From positions 29,431,820 to 29,495,819 of the forward strand of contig OY727096.1 in NCBI GenBank assembly GCA_963402885.1: DNA of 64,000 bases, written 5' to 3'. The first letter of the stretch is position 1. Each line of letters begins with the position of its first letter. This DNA is from Antedon bifida. Its lineage: Eukaryota; Echinodermata; Crinoidea; Comatulida; Antedonidae. The notes under the pieces are model-generated. The model did not search any database. It was not told the DNA's origin and saw only the letters and a program-made list of their open reading frames with translations. The translations under genes and the position numbers were made by a program. Positions 12,716-25,362 of this stretch are shown one piece after another.

Positions 12716-15700
12716 TTAGGTAGTCATTTCAGTCATAATTTTTCTTATTTCCTGTGATGATGGTTTACCTGTCATGACAAAAAATTAAAGGTAATTAATT
12801 GTGTTAATGATATTAGGGCAATAAAATCTAAAAATCATCTACAAACAAATTGGCTGATTGTAGCAACCATGTTATAAAGGAACATTCATTGAGTTTGAAT
12901 GGTTTTGATTCTGCTTGAGTTTTTCTTATCAAAACCTTATGAGATATTTGGTTAGTAGTACAGATAAATGTGCAGCCAGGATTGTTGAAAGGCAGGGCAG
13001 AGTACTATACATATATGGGGATGATCTCAAAGAGTTGAGTACTGTATTCTAGAGAAATCCTTCTTTAGTTTCAAGCTAATATTATTGATTTCTATGATAT
13101 TTATTTCATTATACAAACATGGAAAACTTCTTGTAATGATCACATGATCAACAAGCTTGTTTGAAAATAGATTTAATTTTTTAATTATACTTTTTATACA
13201 CTTGACCCAAAATTTATAAATCCAATCTGTTAAAAAAATTGTTACTACGTACCTGGAATCACTCCACATTTCCACATAGCAAGTGGTGTTTTGATCCCTG
13301 TGATACCATTGCTATTACCACCTTCCTTGCCTCCAATCAAGTACATACATAATACACTCTCACCCTAAAATAACATGAAATTAAATATACTACTATAATA
13401 ATAAAACTTTTTGAATTCACACAATGTATGGTTTTTTATGCATCTGTTAATGTTGTATAGAAACAAAGTAGAAATATTTTGGTGTTATTCCTGGTAGTCA
13501 TTGGTCTAAATCCTGCCTGATGCCAGGCCAACTATGTAATAAGCCTCATATACTGTAATTCATGTGTCTAATTTTTACCATTACGAATTATTCAAGCCAC
13601 AGCCTAAATGCCTTAAAAATTAAATACTTTGAAATTGATAACTTACTTGTTTGTCCTTTGTATAATATCCCTGTTTATCTCTAGCTAAGCACCATTCATT
13701 ATTTCCGTTTTGTTTATTCTTTTCATTAACTGTATTTGATCGTCCATATTGTCTTTGTTTTGATGGCTCAATAATCTTTGGTATAACGTTTCTTTGGTGG
13801 GTAGTTAATTTGTGTTCCTTTTCTAAAGAAGTTTCAGTTCCATGTGTTGTTTTATGATCATTTGCATGCTGGTGAATATTATTACCATGTTGTGCAATAG
13901 TGTGATGAACCTTGTTGCCATGGTGATCATCGACAGATATATACCCGTTGTTATAGAATCCACTTGATTGATTAGTTTCAATAATTCTTTGATTACGAGT
14001 TGATAACAACTGTGTTTGTTCAGTAAATTGTTGATAGTCAATATCGTCTTCAAGATCCACAATTTGTAACTCTTCACATTGACAGTTGCTATGTTCATCA
14101 CTGAAAGGTGATCTTCTATCAGTATTAACATCACCACACTTATAGCAAGGATTGCATTGATCTTTTAAAGCATAGCTCCGATTACATTCAGTACACACAG
14201 TTTGTTGTTCATAAGTGGTGTTTTCGTTTTCATCCGTCACATTAGATTCTAAAGCACCATCTAAATTTAATTTTCGTCTATGAAACAAAATATCCGAGAT
14301 ATCCTCCTCAACGTTTTTGTTAACTATCACTGTATATTCAGCTGCTGATGTCGGTGAAAGTAGTCCAGTTGGTTTGACGCGGTTTTGAAACACTCTGGCT
14401 AGGCCTACATCTGAACCATAAGGAGATGTGGTTCTTTCAATTCCCGGTGGGGATGAGTAGGGTCTAGGGGGTGATACAGGTTCTAATACTTGGCTTGGTT
14501 GTAAGTGAGGCACAGATACAGCTCTGTATTGCACATTGGGATTGAGATGAACTTGAGTTAGTACAGGAAGCAGAGTATGGTGGAGACTTGGGGAAGGAAG
14601 AATTCCTTGAAATGGACTTATTTTACTCCAGTTTTGGGTCACTAAAGAAAAAAAAAACAATTTTATTCATTTCTAATTTTCATCATAAACTGAATGTTTT
14701 AGTTTTAATTGTCTTGTACTACAAGTCCATCTAAACATTTGTGTTAAAATAATATATAACTGCCATTGTATATAATAGTATTGTATTAATAAATAGTGAT
14801 GTATTGAAATATATTGATTTGAAATTTACATATTAAACTTGAGAAACCAAATTGTTTTGGACAAATTAGACTACCCTGGTAAAGATTCACATAGATTGAT
14901 GAATACAAATATTTATTTTATGTACATGTAAATATTGAATTAGTATATTTTAAAATAAAATTACAAATCAATAAAAAAGGAAGCGAATAAGCAAGTTTTA
15001 ACCAGGACATTATTGCCGTATTTCAAAAATAAAATTATTCAACATTAGTAACACATTTCATTTAAAGTACCTACCAAAGCTGAATGTCCATAGATCATTT
15101 CTAATATTATTTGTACTGTCTTCACCCCCAAAAATAAACATACAATCATTGTGAACACATGCAGAATGACCGCTGAGTGTTGTTGGGCCTTGGTGAAATC
15201 GAATCCTCAACCAACTTCTACCATCTAAAACATTAACAACAGAAGAATGATAACTATAATTATATGTCAATAATAAATGTTACTACCGTGGAAGGTGAAC
15301 TACAGTACCTTTTTCACCAAGGATCTGATCTGATAATAAACAAACAGGTGAATACTTTTATTGTGTATTGTGTACAATTACATCAGATTAGGGGAAACAT
15401 TACTACTATTTCATAAGATAATTGATATATTATTAATATTCTTTTCATTCAAAAACTATCACTCAACTACAGTACCACTCAAATCACAATATTAAACATT
15501 TCAGATACACCATGGAGGAAATATTTCTTCCATGGTACACTGAGTTGATGAAATCTATTATTCTAACCAAAAATTTAATTTCATTTTCATATTCATAGCA
15601 AAAAAAAATATTATCATCATGTATAATGGCATAACAGTAATTAAGTACTGTATAATATTATGTTAAATGCACCTATCATTAATTATGATAAACTTGATAT

Positions 15701-18700
15701 TAAAATAGGTTTAATACCACTGTGTAGCTTCAATGTGATAACAATATTAATAATGTATTGTTGAAAAATATTTTTTTCTGCCAAATTTAACTGCTTCATT
15801 GAATAGTAATAAATACAAATAGCAACGTAAAAGAAATAATATTTATAAATCAATAATACTGAAGCTTTCTACAAAGAAATTCAATACTAGTATTTAATAC
15901 AAATAAAGATATAAAAAACCAGTTTTAACTTGTTATTTTAATTAAAAATATTATTCTCAACATGTAGAGCAGAAATGGTACAGTACTGTTGTATATCTTT
16001 TATGATCACCGTTTGGAAAAAACGCTCCATTTGAATACACACAATAACATATTTCTATTTGTAGTAGAAATTGTTGACCAAGTGAATACCCATCAGATGC
16101 ATATACACAATTTATAACATATTTCTATTTGTTGTAGAATTTATGCGGATTTAAAAAGGCATTTTGATACCATTTGTACTGTATGTTATCACTTCTTGAT
16201 GTTATTATATATTATAGAATCTTAGCAATAGCTATAAAGCTATTTTGTGACCCTTTATAATCTATTAGCGTGTTATTAAGTTTTATTTTAGTTCAAAATA
16301 AAAAAAAACACATTTCTTCTGCCAACAACAAGGGGAAAACAGTTTAATAACATTTGCAAAGGTTATCTTCGGGCAATAGGTTAGTCAAACACTATAGAAT
16401 AAACGTCAGAACAATGGGATAAAAGGAATTTATAGGCGAATAATCAATAATAGCATGTATACAACTAAATCCATACTGTAAAAAAACAATACTACACACC
16501 TATGTCCCATTTCCAGAGGTCAGCCCTGGGCACTAGGTTACTCAAACCACCATAAATCCATATAGCGTTGTTGTGTAGAACTGCAGAATGGTTGTGTCTT
16601 GGTGGAGGTTCATTCAAATGACTCAGGCAGTCAATATGCCATGAATCACTCTCTAAAGAAAGATATTATAGGAGTTTAGTACTTAATTTCTATTTAAAAA
16701 GTGAGGTAGTTAAAATGTTAATTTTACATGATTGTTTGTTTAATCTTTAAAAACTTTAACCAAATCATTTAAAATATATATTTTTTCAGAAATCAACAAA
16801 ATTTAAATCTATCTAACTATTTTTTTTTTTTAAGTTCATGAGTTTCAAATAATGACAAAAAATAACTGAAATACACAGGGTAGTAGTAATAATACTACTC
16901 CCACACATTTTGCTCTTTAAAAAGCAAATTCCAAAAACCTTTCCTTTAATACAGTTATATACTTTTATTCTGTATACTAACCAAAATCATAGAGCCATAG
17001 TTCACTAGATGACCCCTTTAAATCTAAGTAGCCGCCATATATGTACATGACATCATTGGCAAGGGTTGCTGTGTGACCTCGTCGACCTAGAGGTTTCTTC
17101 ACATCCGTGCCACCAACTTCTTTTGCCCAAGACCTCTCTTGTAAATCATAGCTCCATAATGCCGTCTCATCTGATGACCCAAAACCGAGCTCGCCACCAA
17201 AGATGTATAGCTTGTTCTATTAAAAGATAAAAAATAATTTAATTGGCTTACAAATAATCATATACTACAGTACTATGAAGCTATGAAGCAAAACAATTTT
17301 TGGTAATGCCATGCAAATTTGAATAATTGAATAACCATAGTTACTGACTTTTTTTCAAAACAATGAGAATATGACAGTGCAATGTTGATTAAAATAAATT
17401 GCATTAGAATAATAACATCTTTACAATATTCAGTAGTTACAAAATTCCAATGACTTTATTTAATTTTTTATTGAGAAAGTAATTCTAAATAAAATCACTG
17501 ATGATACCAAAATATTGCAGCCAAAAAGTCAATACAATTGTCAATACACTCTAATATAAACACTGTAGATTTTAATAATACTACTAAATGCAAAAACTTT
17601 AGATACAGTATATACACAAACTATAATTTGAACAATATTATGCAATTGAAATTGTCTGACTATTTTGAAAGTAATTGTAATAAAACTATTACATACATCA
17701 CGATTGACCATTGTATGATCCTGTAACAAAGGAGGTGCCATTCCAAAACATTCTAAGCTGGTCCATACATTAGTTGTGATGTTGTACCTCCATAAATCTT
17801 TCCTACTACTGTGTGCATCACGTCCACCAAAAACGTAGATGAAACCACCCACCAAGCATGCAGCGTGCTTGCTCCGCATACAAGGTGTGACAAGGTTTTC
17901 AGGAAAAACTGGTGTCCATACAAATGTTGAGTGACGTTTAGTGATCGGCGTGCCTGGCGGTGTTGGTGATGTAAAGCCAGACGAGTTGGACTGGAAGAAA
18001 TTGACAACAAAAATAATTTTTGCTGATCCTTAAGTTGCCTGAATTTGGAAAAATTAACAATAACCATGGCTTGCAGAATTTTTCTAATGCGGCTGCCTGC
18101 AATTTTGTTGCCCCTAAACAATCTTTACCTGTCCATTTGTTTTGTTATTTTTTTGTGAGAAAAACTAATTAATTGCAAGTTTTCGTTCCATCTCTAGAGT
18201 TTAAACAATTGATAGTTGATCATTGATCTTGGGATTTTTATGAGGTTGGCAGTGAACATTTACATGCACGGCATGATTGTTTGGTTGGCCCGGGATGTTG
18301 GGCAGGTATTCTTTTATAGATTACAAAAAAAGCAATAGGTTATCCACATTAAGCAAAAAGGCCTGAAAAATGCAGTGGTTAAAGTATAGTAACTGTAAAA
18401 AGACTAGATATATTTATTAAGGGTCAAGCATCTAAAACAAATGTTATTTTAATGTATTATTATTCTAAAATATATTTTAAAAGAGATTTTCTATTAAATG
18501 TAAGTAATAATAAAACTACTTAATCACAGTCTGTGTACCAACTCAATTAGTTCACATTTGTTGCCATAGTGACATCAATATTATCGTCCTCTGAAGTGTG
18601 AATGTACTTAAGGGTTGCTATGGTGATTCTTGTAAATAGAAGTGAAGTAGGTCAGTACGTGAACAATTACAAGACGTTACAAATTTAGAATGATTGTAAA

Positions 18701-20652
18701 ATGTGGTCATTATTGGTCAGTAAACAGAGTCCTACAACAATATCCATACATAGTTCTAGATATTACGGAAATTCGGCCAATTTATGGATGTACAGAAATG
18801 AAGATAAATAACGTGTACTACAGAAATAATGTACTGTATACAAACTACACAAAATTATAATATTTTTAATTATGGGGAAAAACACAATATTATATATACA
18901 GACAGAATATAGTTAGTAATACTGTACATTCGAATGAAAGTTCATACGTGCTAGTTAATAGAAAGTCACTTATCTACATAAACATCATAGGATTCTTCTG
19001 ATGAAGACATGTGTAACATGTCAAAAATTCAAGGTATGTTGAATTGTGTGCTGTATAATATTATATAATAATATATTTTATAATAATTAGTTAATAGTAA
19101 ATACTGTACAGTTAGCAATACAATAGTCAAATTGTTAATGTTTTAGTAACAAATGTAAATTAAATGGAAATAGAAAGTGAAGTAACAGGAAGAAATGTTG
19201 TTAATGAAGGTTTACAAATGTGATGAATTTTTAACCAATAAATTCTGTTCATGACAATAAAGATTTATCTGTACATATTTTTAAACTGCAAGATTTTAAC
19301 CACGAAAGTAATAGAATTAAACTTACCATTATTTAAAGAATGTTATTACTACTACAGTAAGCTGCATTCTAGTGAAGTGTTTCATCTTGAAAAGTGGCTG
19401 TGATGTCAGGAGAAAAACAAAATCAACAAATTTAGTACAGAAATGTTTATATAGCATATAGCACAAACTTATGCACTTGTCAATTGTATGACCCACTATA
19501 CGACCCCCGGGAGAGGTGCGTCATGGGTGCGTCATTTACATATAATTACTGACGCAGGGGTGCGTCAAAAAACCTAGATGGTACGTCACATCAATGAACA
19601 AGGTGTGTCAATGTCCGTCACTTTACCACCCACCATATCATAAACAACATGGTCACAGTGCGTCAAAATGGGTGCGTCATGGTCACCTAAAGGTAAGTCA
19701 CATTTTTGACGCACGGGTGTGTCATGGTATTCAAAGGTATGACGCACATCGGACAAATGACGCACCTCTCCCGGGGGTCGTATAGTGGGTCATACAATTG
19801 ACAAGTGCATTACAGAGAGATAATAAAATGATTACAAAAATGTTTAAATTCTCTTGAAAAATTGTAGGCCTAGGCCTATATATCTTTTCCTAGTAGGTCA
19901 TACAATTGACAAAAAAGTGCATTATGGTGACTTTTTTTTTTAACATTATTAAATAATTTTGACATTTTCAAGTAATTTTAAAACAAAATCAACATTTGTA
20001 AACCAGACACCGACAGAACAGAATAATTAAAAGAGAGGTGATATACTAATCAATACAGAGACAGAGAGAGTGCCTAGCTAGAATAGTAGTAGCTAGCCAT
20101 CATATCTAGGCCTAGTGATTTTTTTTACATTATTAAATAATTTTGACATTTTCAAGTAATTTTAAAACAAAATCAACATTTGTAAACCAGACACCGACAG
20201 AACAGAATAATTAAAAGAGAGGTGATATACTAATCAATACAGAGACAGAGAGAGTGCCTAGCTAGAATAGTAGTAGCTAGCCATCATAGCTAGTGATTAT
20301 TACAGTATATGGTCTTGTTGTACCTGGCCTAGTTGCTTGGCATAGGCCATATAATGTATAGGGCCTACTGATAGGCTAGGCCTATCGCTAGGGCATGTGT
20401 CATGTGACCATTACCGCCACAGACAGTTTCGACTTTGACAACTTCACTTGTGATACAGCGTGTAGTCCAATAGGACTAGAGTAGTAGTAGCTAGCCTAGC
20501 AAGGGGACTAATTATACATCAGGAATCTCAGTATCCTGTTTTAAACCTTCACTTACCCTCTTAACAGACTTTATTTTAATGTCGAAGTAGAGTAGGCCAA
20601 AAAAGAGGCCTAGCTCTCGACGATGCGATCTCTGTTCTGTAAACAACTCCAT
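12716..20652 (-). CDS. Kelch-repeat protein with long disordered insert
   Basis: Exons in order of transcription: 20557-20652, 17697-17990, 16982-17216, 16500-16652, 15075-15224, 13647-14641, 13253-13364, 12716-12768. All junctions are GT-AG and in phase, giving 695 residues. Exons 2-5 encode five kelch blades, each with a His near the start, a double Gly and a conserved Trp (IYVFGG..LWRY, LYIFGG..LWSY, MYIYGG..LWLY, IWIYGG..LWKW, MFIFGG..LWTF). Exon 6 is about 330 residues, polar and Pro/Asn/His-rich, with a Cys cluster (CTECN, then CNPCYKCG) that may bind zinc. Exon 7 returns to a blade-like MYLIGGKEGG..MWKC. Kelch propellers bind protein partners, but I see no BTB, F-box or EGF domain and cannot name the orthologue. 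The start is uncertain: the ATG at 20652 has a good GCCATGG context, while another in-phase ATG (19327-19329) also abuts a donor. Confidence 0.82.
15511..15534. mobile_element. 24-bp palindrome of the micro-insertion type
   Basis: CATGGAGGAAAT then ATTTCTTCCATG is nearly perfectly inverted and resembles the elements at 49407, 53233 and 55439. Its flanks ATACAC and GTACAC match at five of six bases, so a target duplication is only possible. It lies in a kelch-gene intron. Confidence 0.5.
18560..18573. promoter_or_regulatory. Possible RFX X-box
   Basis: GTTGCCATAGTGAC fits the RFX palindromic consensus (RYYNYY, spacer, RRNRAC). A weaker relative, GTTGCTATGGTGAT, follows at 18614-18627. Both lie in the first intron of the kelch gene. 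Short sites like this occur by chance. Confidence 0.25.
19472..19809. mobile_element. MITE with about 50-bp TIRs and TTA target duplication
   Basis: This is a 338-bp element whose ends (TGCACTTGTCAATTGTATGA and complement) are inverted repeats of about 50 bp with no mismatch that I can see. TTA flanks it on both sides (19469-19471 and 19810-19812). The interior is built from many GTGCGTCA/TGACGCAC motifs. A TTA duplication is typical of PIF/Harbinger-class insertions. A fragment of the same end sits at 19890-19925. Confidence 0.85.
19943..20300. repeat. Two-copy tandem duplication, 184-bp period
   Basis: The segment starting ACATTATTAAATAATTTTGA at 19943 repeats at 20127 almost without change through GACACCGACAGAACAG and GCTAGCCATCAT. 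The second copy lacks 8 bases near its end (AGCTAG in place of ATCTAGGCCTAG). The near-identity implies a recent event. Confidence 0.9.
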
Positions 20653-22512
20653 GGCAGCAATTAGTGACACTAGATGGCGCTATGCATAATATGCCAGCCA
20701 GTAATTTATTATTAGGTTCAATTGTGTTTACTCATGTCCCCCCTGTTTTTTTTAATATATCACTTTGACCAAAAATTAGATTAACAAAAATTACCTGAAA
20801 AAAATGTGTAAAATATAGTCAAATTGGCTGCCAGCTTTGAATTTGACCATGATTAACTTTGTGATTAAACTACAAAAATGGCCTCCTATTCAAAGTCTGA
20901 TTTTATTGATTTTTATTTAGTAACATTATTCCCTTCATTTACACTATAAGATATCTGCTACAACAGACTCCCCGAGTATTTCATTATTGGTATTTTGTAG
21001 TTGCTAGTAAATTACTTACAGTAATAACTGTTTCATTGTTTTCTGTAATTACATAATTAAGTTTCAATTAAAAGTACATAATGCACACTTAAATTCTTGT
21101 TGAATGGCAGAACGATATCAAAAAACATTTTAACTTTTATCGATCTTTAATTTATTTATATGCCAACAACATCAATTGCAGTAAATTAATAATTATTGGT
21201 GATAACAGCAGAACGGGAGCAGAGGTGTGGCAGTTGTTGCATAAACATTTTAACTTTTATCTTTTCTAATTTGTTTATATGCCAGCATCGGAGACGGAAG
21301 AAGACAAGAAGTAATGATATTGTGTACTCTTATTACTTGTTTTAATTATTCATTCTGTAAATGTACTTGTTTGGGGGTTTAAGTTGTTTCATAAATAAGA
21401 AAATTGTTGAACGATTGTGAAGTTTGTGAAGTTATAGAAATTGAGTGTTGGGAATAGGGATACTGTTAATGGTTGATTATTGCTTGAGAATTGGGTGGGG
21501 GTTTTTTTTTGTCGGGGATTTTTTTTTTGGTTGGGATTAGGAAGAAAAGAATTGTTTTGCCAAACGTTATTATTACATTTACTTTTACATATTATTGAGA
21601 GAAGTACAGTTGTACTATTTCCTTGTTCACCGGTGGTTCCAATAATTTACATGTCCCAAGAGCCGTAGTTGCGGCTGTGTGACAATCTAATATTTAATTA
21701 TATATTATATATTGCTATCCTTAAAAAAAAAAGACAAATTGGTTTAATGTAAAATTAAAGGACTTCTGACAAAACAAGGGACCGTGGTGCGTCAATTCAC
21801 TAACACTAACTATAACAACAGAATGATTTGTGTATTTCTTATACAGGCATGCATTATAGCTTTATTTGTAATGACGTACTATAGGCATAGGTCGTCGTAT
21901 TATGTAATACAATTACTAATTGATTAAGAATAACAATTCAAGATGGTTTCAATTTATAGAATATAATTAAACTAAAGTTATAAGCCGTGATCCATTATTT
22001 AAAATGTTAGAGGTGCATCCCAATTGACCTTCGTTTAGCCTTTAGACACGTACACTCAGTCACTGGTGGCATGTATTTTAATCAGCAAGCTATAGGCCTA
22101 CAATTAATGAGCACAGTAAAAGAGTTTTGTATATTATTTTTAGTTATGATTTAAATTAGGCCTATAATATTGTGTTCTTGACGTTGCTGGATCGATTTCC
22201 CTCTGAGCTGTGACACAGGTGAATAAACTGTTACTTAATTTACTGTATATTATAATTACAGTATAGGCCTACCACAGTTGCTAATAATGACAATAGTAAT
22301 ACTAATCATGACGGTGATAATGATAGAGAAGAAGGTGTGTGCCTGTGACACAAAGTTTATCGGAAAAGCTAAATCAATTAACTGACGTTAGACGTTTAGA
22401 CGTTGTACTACGCTTAAAACTAATTTATTGGACAACTTTGTGCTGCTAGTAGCTGTTTGCTGATTGCTTAAACATCTTACACATCGACGACGAGTAACGG
22501 ATTTAAACTTCA
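20653..22512. other. Kelch upstream region to GPCR start
   Basis: This holds the likely kelch promoter side (20653-20720), a GTCCCC-family MITE (about 20730-20935) and a block (20920-21110) repeated at 24927-25110. It also has a short internal duplication (AACATTTTAACTTTTATC at about 21126 and 21243). No coding exon was recognised. Confidence 0.6.
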
Positions 22513-23442
22513 ATGAATTCTACCGAAATCGAATCGTCAACAACGGTGACAATAATATTCAGGACTGTCATTTTGTTCATCATTATGCTTTTTGCAATAG
22601 TCGGCAATTCCTTAACTCTGGGTATAATCTACACAGTGGAATCACTTTGGACAAAAACGTATGTCTTTGTTGCAAATCTAGCAATCGCGGATCTTTTAGT
22701 TGGACTATTAGTTATGCCTATTGTTCTTACTGCTTCTATAAGTGACAGATGGCCATTTGTACAAGACTGGATCTGTGAGTTATCTTCGGCTATGAATGGG
22801 CAGTGTTGTCTAACAAGCATAGCTTCTTTATGTGCAATAGCAATTGAACGGTATCATTCTATTATCAACCCTTTACATTACGAATCCAAAATGAGCAAAC
22901 GAAATGTTATCATTTTGTTATGTTGGACATGGATTCAGCCTTTTATTTTCATCATCCTCGGACTGGGAAAGGTCGGATATGTTCCTTATTCATTTATTTG
23001 TCTGCCTAAGTGGCAAGACAACGCTATTCTTGCAATGTCCGTGTATGTTTTGTGTGTATTTATTCCGATTTTATTAACAATCAAACTGTATTACCATATA
23101 TGTAAGTTAACTTTCCAGCATCTGAAACGTGTTCAAAACGTTACAACCATTGCATCGTTGACAAGTAGGCCTAGGCCTAATTTGTTTTATAGGTCTAAGA
23201 TAAAATCGGCATTTGTGTTTGCAATTGTCATTGGCACTTTTATATTGCTGTTGTTGCCATACCAAGTTGTTGTGATGTGCCAGTCAAGAGGAGTGCACTT
23301 ACCAAATGGATTTAAAACGTTTTCAATGTGGTTGGCGTTTATGACATCTTCATGTAACCCAGTGATATACTGTTTAATGAATAAGACATTTAGAAACGGA
23401 ATAAACACAGTTCTACGTAGAATTCGTCGATCGCTACAGTAG
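22513..23442 (+). CDS. Class A (rhodopsin-like) GPCR, single exon
   Basis: The 309-residue intronless receptor has seven membrane segments: roughly residues 15-37, 50-72, 86-110, 131-152, 172-195, 232-254 and 264-288. Hallmarks are GNS in TM1, LAIAD (56-60) in TM2, Cys88 and Cys163 for the extracellular disulfide, ERY (112-114) for DRY, Pro249 in TM6 and NPVIY (282-286) in TM7. A glycosylation site, NST, lies at residues 2-4. TM2 and TM3 resemble amine-type receptors. However, the position equivalent to the amine-binding Asp in TM3 is Asn95, and TM6 lacks the usual CWxP, so an aminergic ligand is doubtful. The third intracellular loop contains T217-P222, encoded by a TAGGCCTAGGCCTA string. 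The ligand is unknown. Confidence 0.93.
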   Translation: MNSTEIESSTTVTIIFRTVILFIIMLFAIVGNSLTLGIIYTVESLWTKTYVFVANLAIADLLVGLLVMPIVLTASISDRWPFVQDWICELSSAMNGQCCLTSIASLCAIAIERYHSIINPLHYESKMSKRNVIILLCWTWIQPFIFIILGLGKVGYVPYSFICLPKWQDNAILAMSVYVLCVFIPILLTIKLYYHICKLTFQHLKRVQNVTTIASLTSRPRPNLFYRSKIKSAFVFAIVIGTFILLLLPYQVVVMCQSRGVHLPNGFKTFSMWLAFMTSSCNPVIYCLMNKTFRNGINTVLRRIRRSLQ

Positions 23443-25360
23443 AGTATGGCTAATTACCGTACTTGCTCAAATTGGTTGAGAAGTGGTCCGACGAATTATA
23501 TTGTACATCTGAAGCACAACGAGGAGCACAATGTTGGAAGTTGTTGACAACGTGTCCGTTTCAGCACTCAACACTACTGTTACTGGACGTGGATTTCCAT
23601 TCTTGACGTGACGTGGTTTGATAAATTTCAATGTGCGACTCTTCAACATGCCAAGATTTTACCATGAATAAATGAAGAAACATTAGACAAGCAACACGTT
23701 GTTAATCTGGTTTAGAGAGGCACACTCTCCCTCACACTACTACTGGTACTTTTCCTTTGTACGCTTTTACATTTGTATAATGGGGAAACCTCAGAGCCAC
23801 TGTACTTTGTTATACTTTACAGTTCTAGGCCATGCGCTGTTTTGAACTCTCTGATTTAACTGCATATAAAGTGGAGTAAAAAAGTACTGCTAACTGATAT
23901 TAGTGCAATTTCCAAGTATGCCTACTCATATTCCCACCTCATTTCCAAAATGATGTTAAGTGACTGTATTTTGACTTTATATTGAAACTATTTGTATATT
24001 AAGCACATTTGTCAAAAAACAAACCAAAAAAAACGTATATATTTGAAATTAATAAATATGTTATATAAGGCCTTTCTAGATTATTATCACCACGGGCCAT
24101 TTGTAAGAATATTATAAAAAGTAAATGCTATCCATTGAGCATTTGTGCTTAAAAAGTAATGATTGGTTTCCCACTTGAATGCTACGCAACAAGTTGACCA
24201 ATCACAAGTGCATTTTCCTATGCACCATTTTAAGAAACGTATTACCATAGACATAAAGACTTCAGAAGATAGTCTTTAAAAAACTCACTTATACAAATAG
24301 AAGCATTGCTGTTTAACTTTGTCAAGAGCCTCTGAACATTACATTATAATATATGTGGCGTTATAGAAATTTAGTTATATCTATTGTGTCGTGATTGGTC
24401 TAAATCGAAATCCATTCCTTAAGTTGAAAAGAACTGGTTTGATAAATTAACCTTCCATTTTGTTTACTCAACTGCTATATCTTGACTTAGATGTCCCTCG
24501 ATTTTTTTTAATACTGTCACTTTGACCAAAAAGTGAATACAAAATTATTCAACTGAAAAAAAAAAATCACAAATAAAATAAAAGGAAAGCTTAGGTTTTT
24601 GGTTAAATTTAGAAATTATTTTTGTGTGTGCAGAGATAAAAAACTTGATTAAAAATACAAATTTTCTTACTCAAAGTTTAATTTCATTCATCTTTATTTT
24701 TCGTTTTTTGGGGAACAACTACATCTTTCACCAAAATGATTGATTATAATTATGAAAACACCTTTTGTGTCATCTTAAACTTAAAAATATACTGTCCACT
24801 GAAAAAATAATTCTGTTGTTGTATGCCATTTTAATGTCACAATAGTTAATCACTTCACGTAATTAAACTGCAAATGGCCTATTAAAAGTCTGATTTTATT
24901 AATCTTTATTTTTCATATTTTTGGGGGACAGTACAGTAACATTATTCCCTCCATTTACACTATAAGATATCTGCTACAACAGACTCCCTGAGTATTTAAT
25001 TATTGGTATTTTGTAGTTGGTAGTAAATTACTATTACATTGTTTTCTGTAATTACATAATTAAGTTTCAATTAAATATACGTACATAATGCACACTTAAA
25101 TTCTTGTTTTAATTACATTAGGGATCATGTCAGAATGATTCTACAGCAGATTCTCTTTTACTGCAATACCATATCATTATAAGTTTGTTTGAATGTAGAA
25201 GTTTATGAGACAGTCAGTGTAATTAACATTAACAAAAAATCATCAACAGGTTAAATAACAACAATGTAGTAGTTATAGGTTGCCTACTGTTTATGATTTA
25301 ACAATTGGATAAATGTTATTGTGCTGATATATTTCTAAATTAAATAAAGGTTTTGCACAC
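23443..25360. other. GPCR 3' flank with repeats
   Basis: After the 3' UTR there are two GTCCCC-family MITEs (24489-24725 and 24817-24935). A 185-bp block (24927-25110) follows that also occurs at 20920-21110. No further coding sequence was recognised. Confidence 0.6.
23667..23672 (+). terminator. Poly(A) signal for the GPCR
   Basis: AATAAA lies 225 bases after the receptor stop codon. A transcript end here fits an intronless gene. Confidence 0.5.
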
Positions 25361-25362
25361 GT

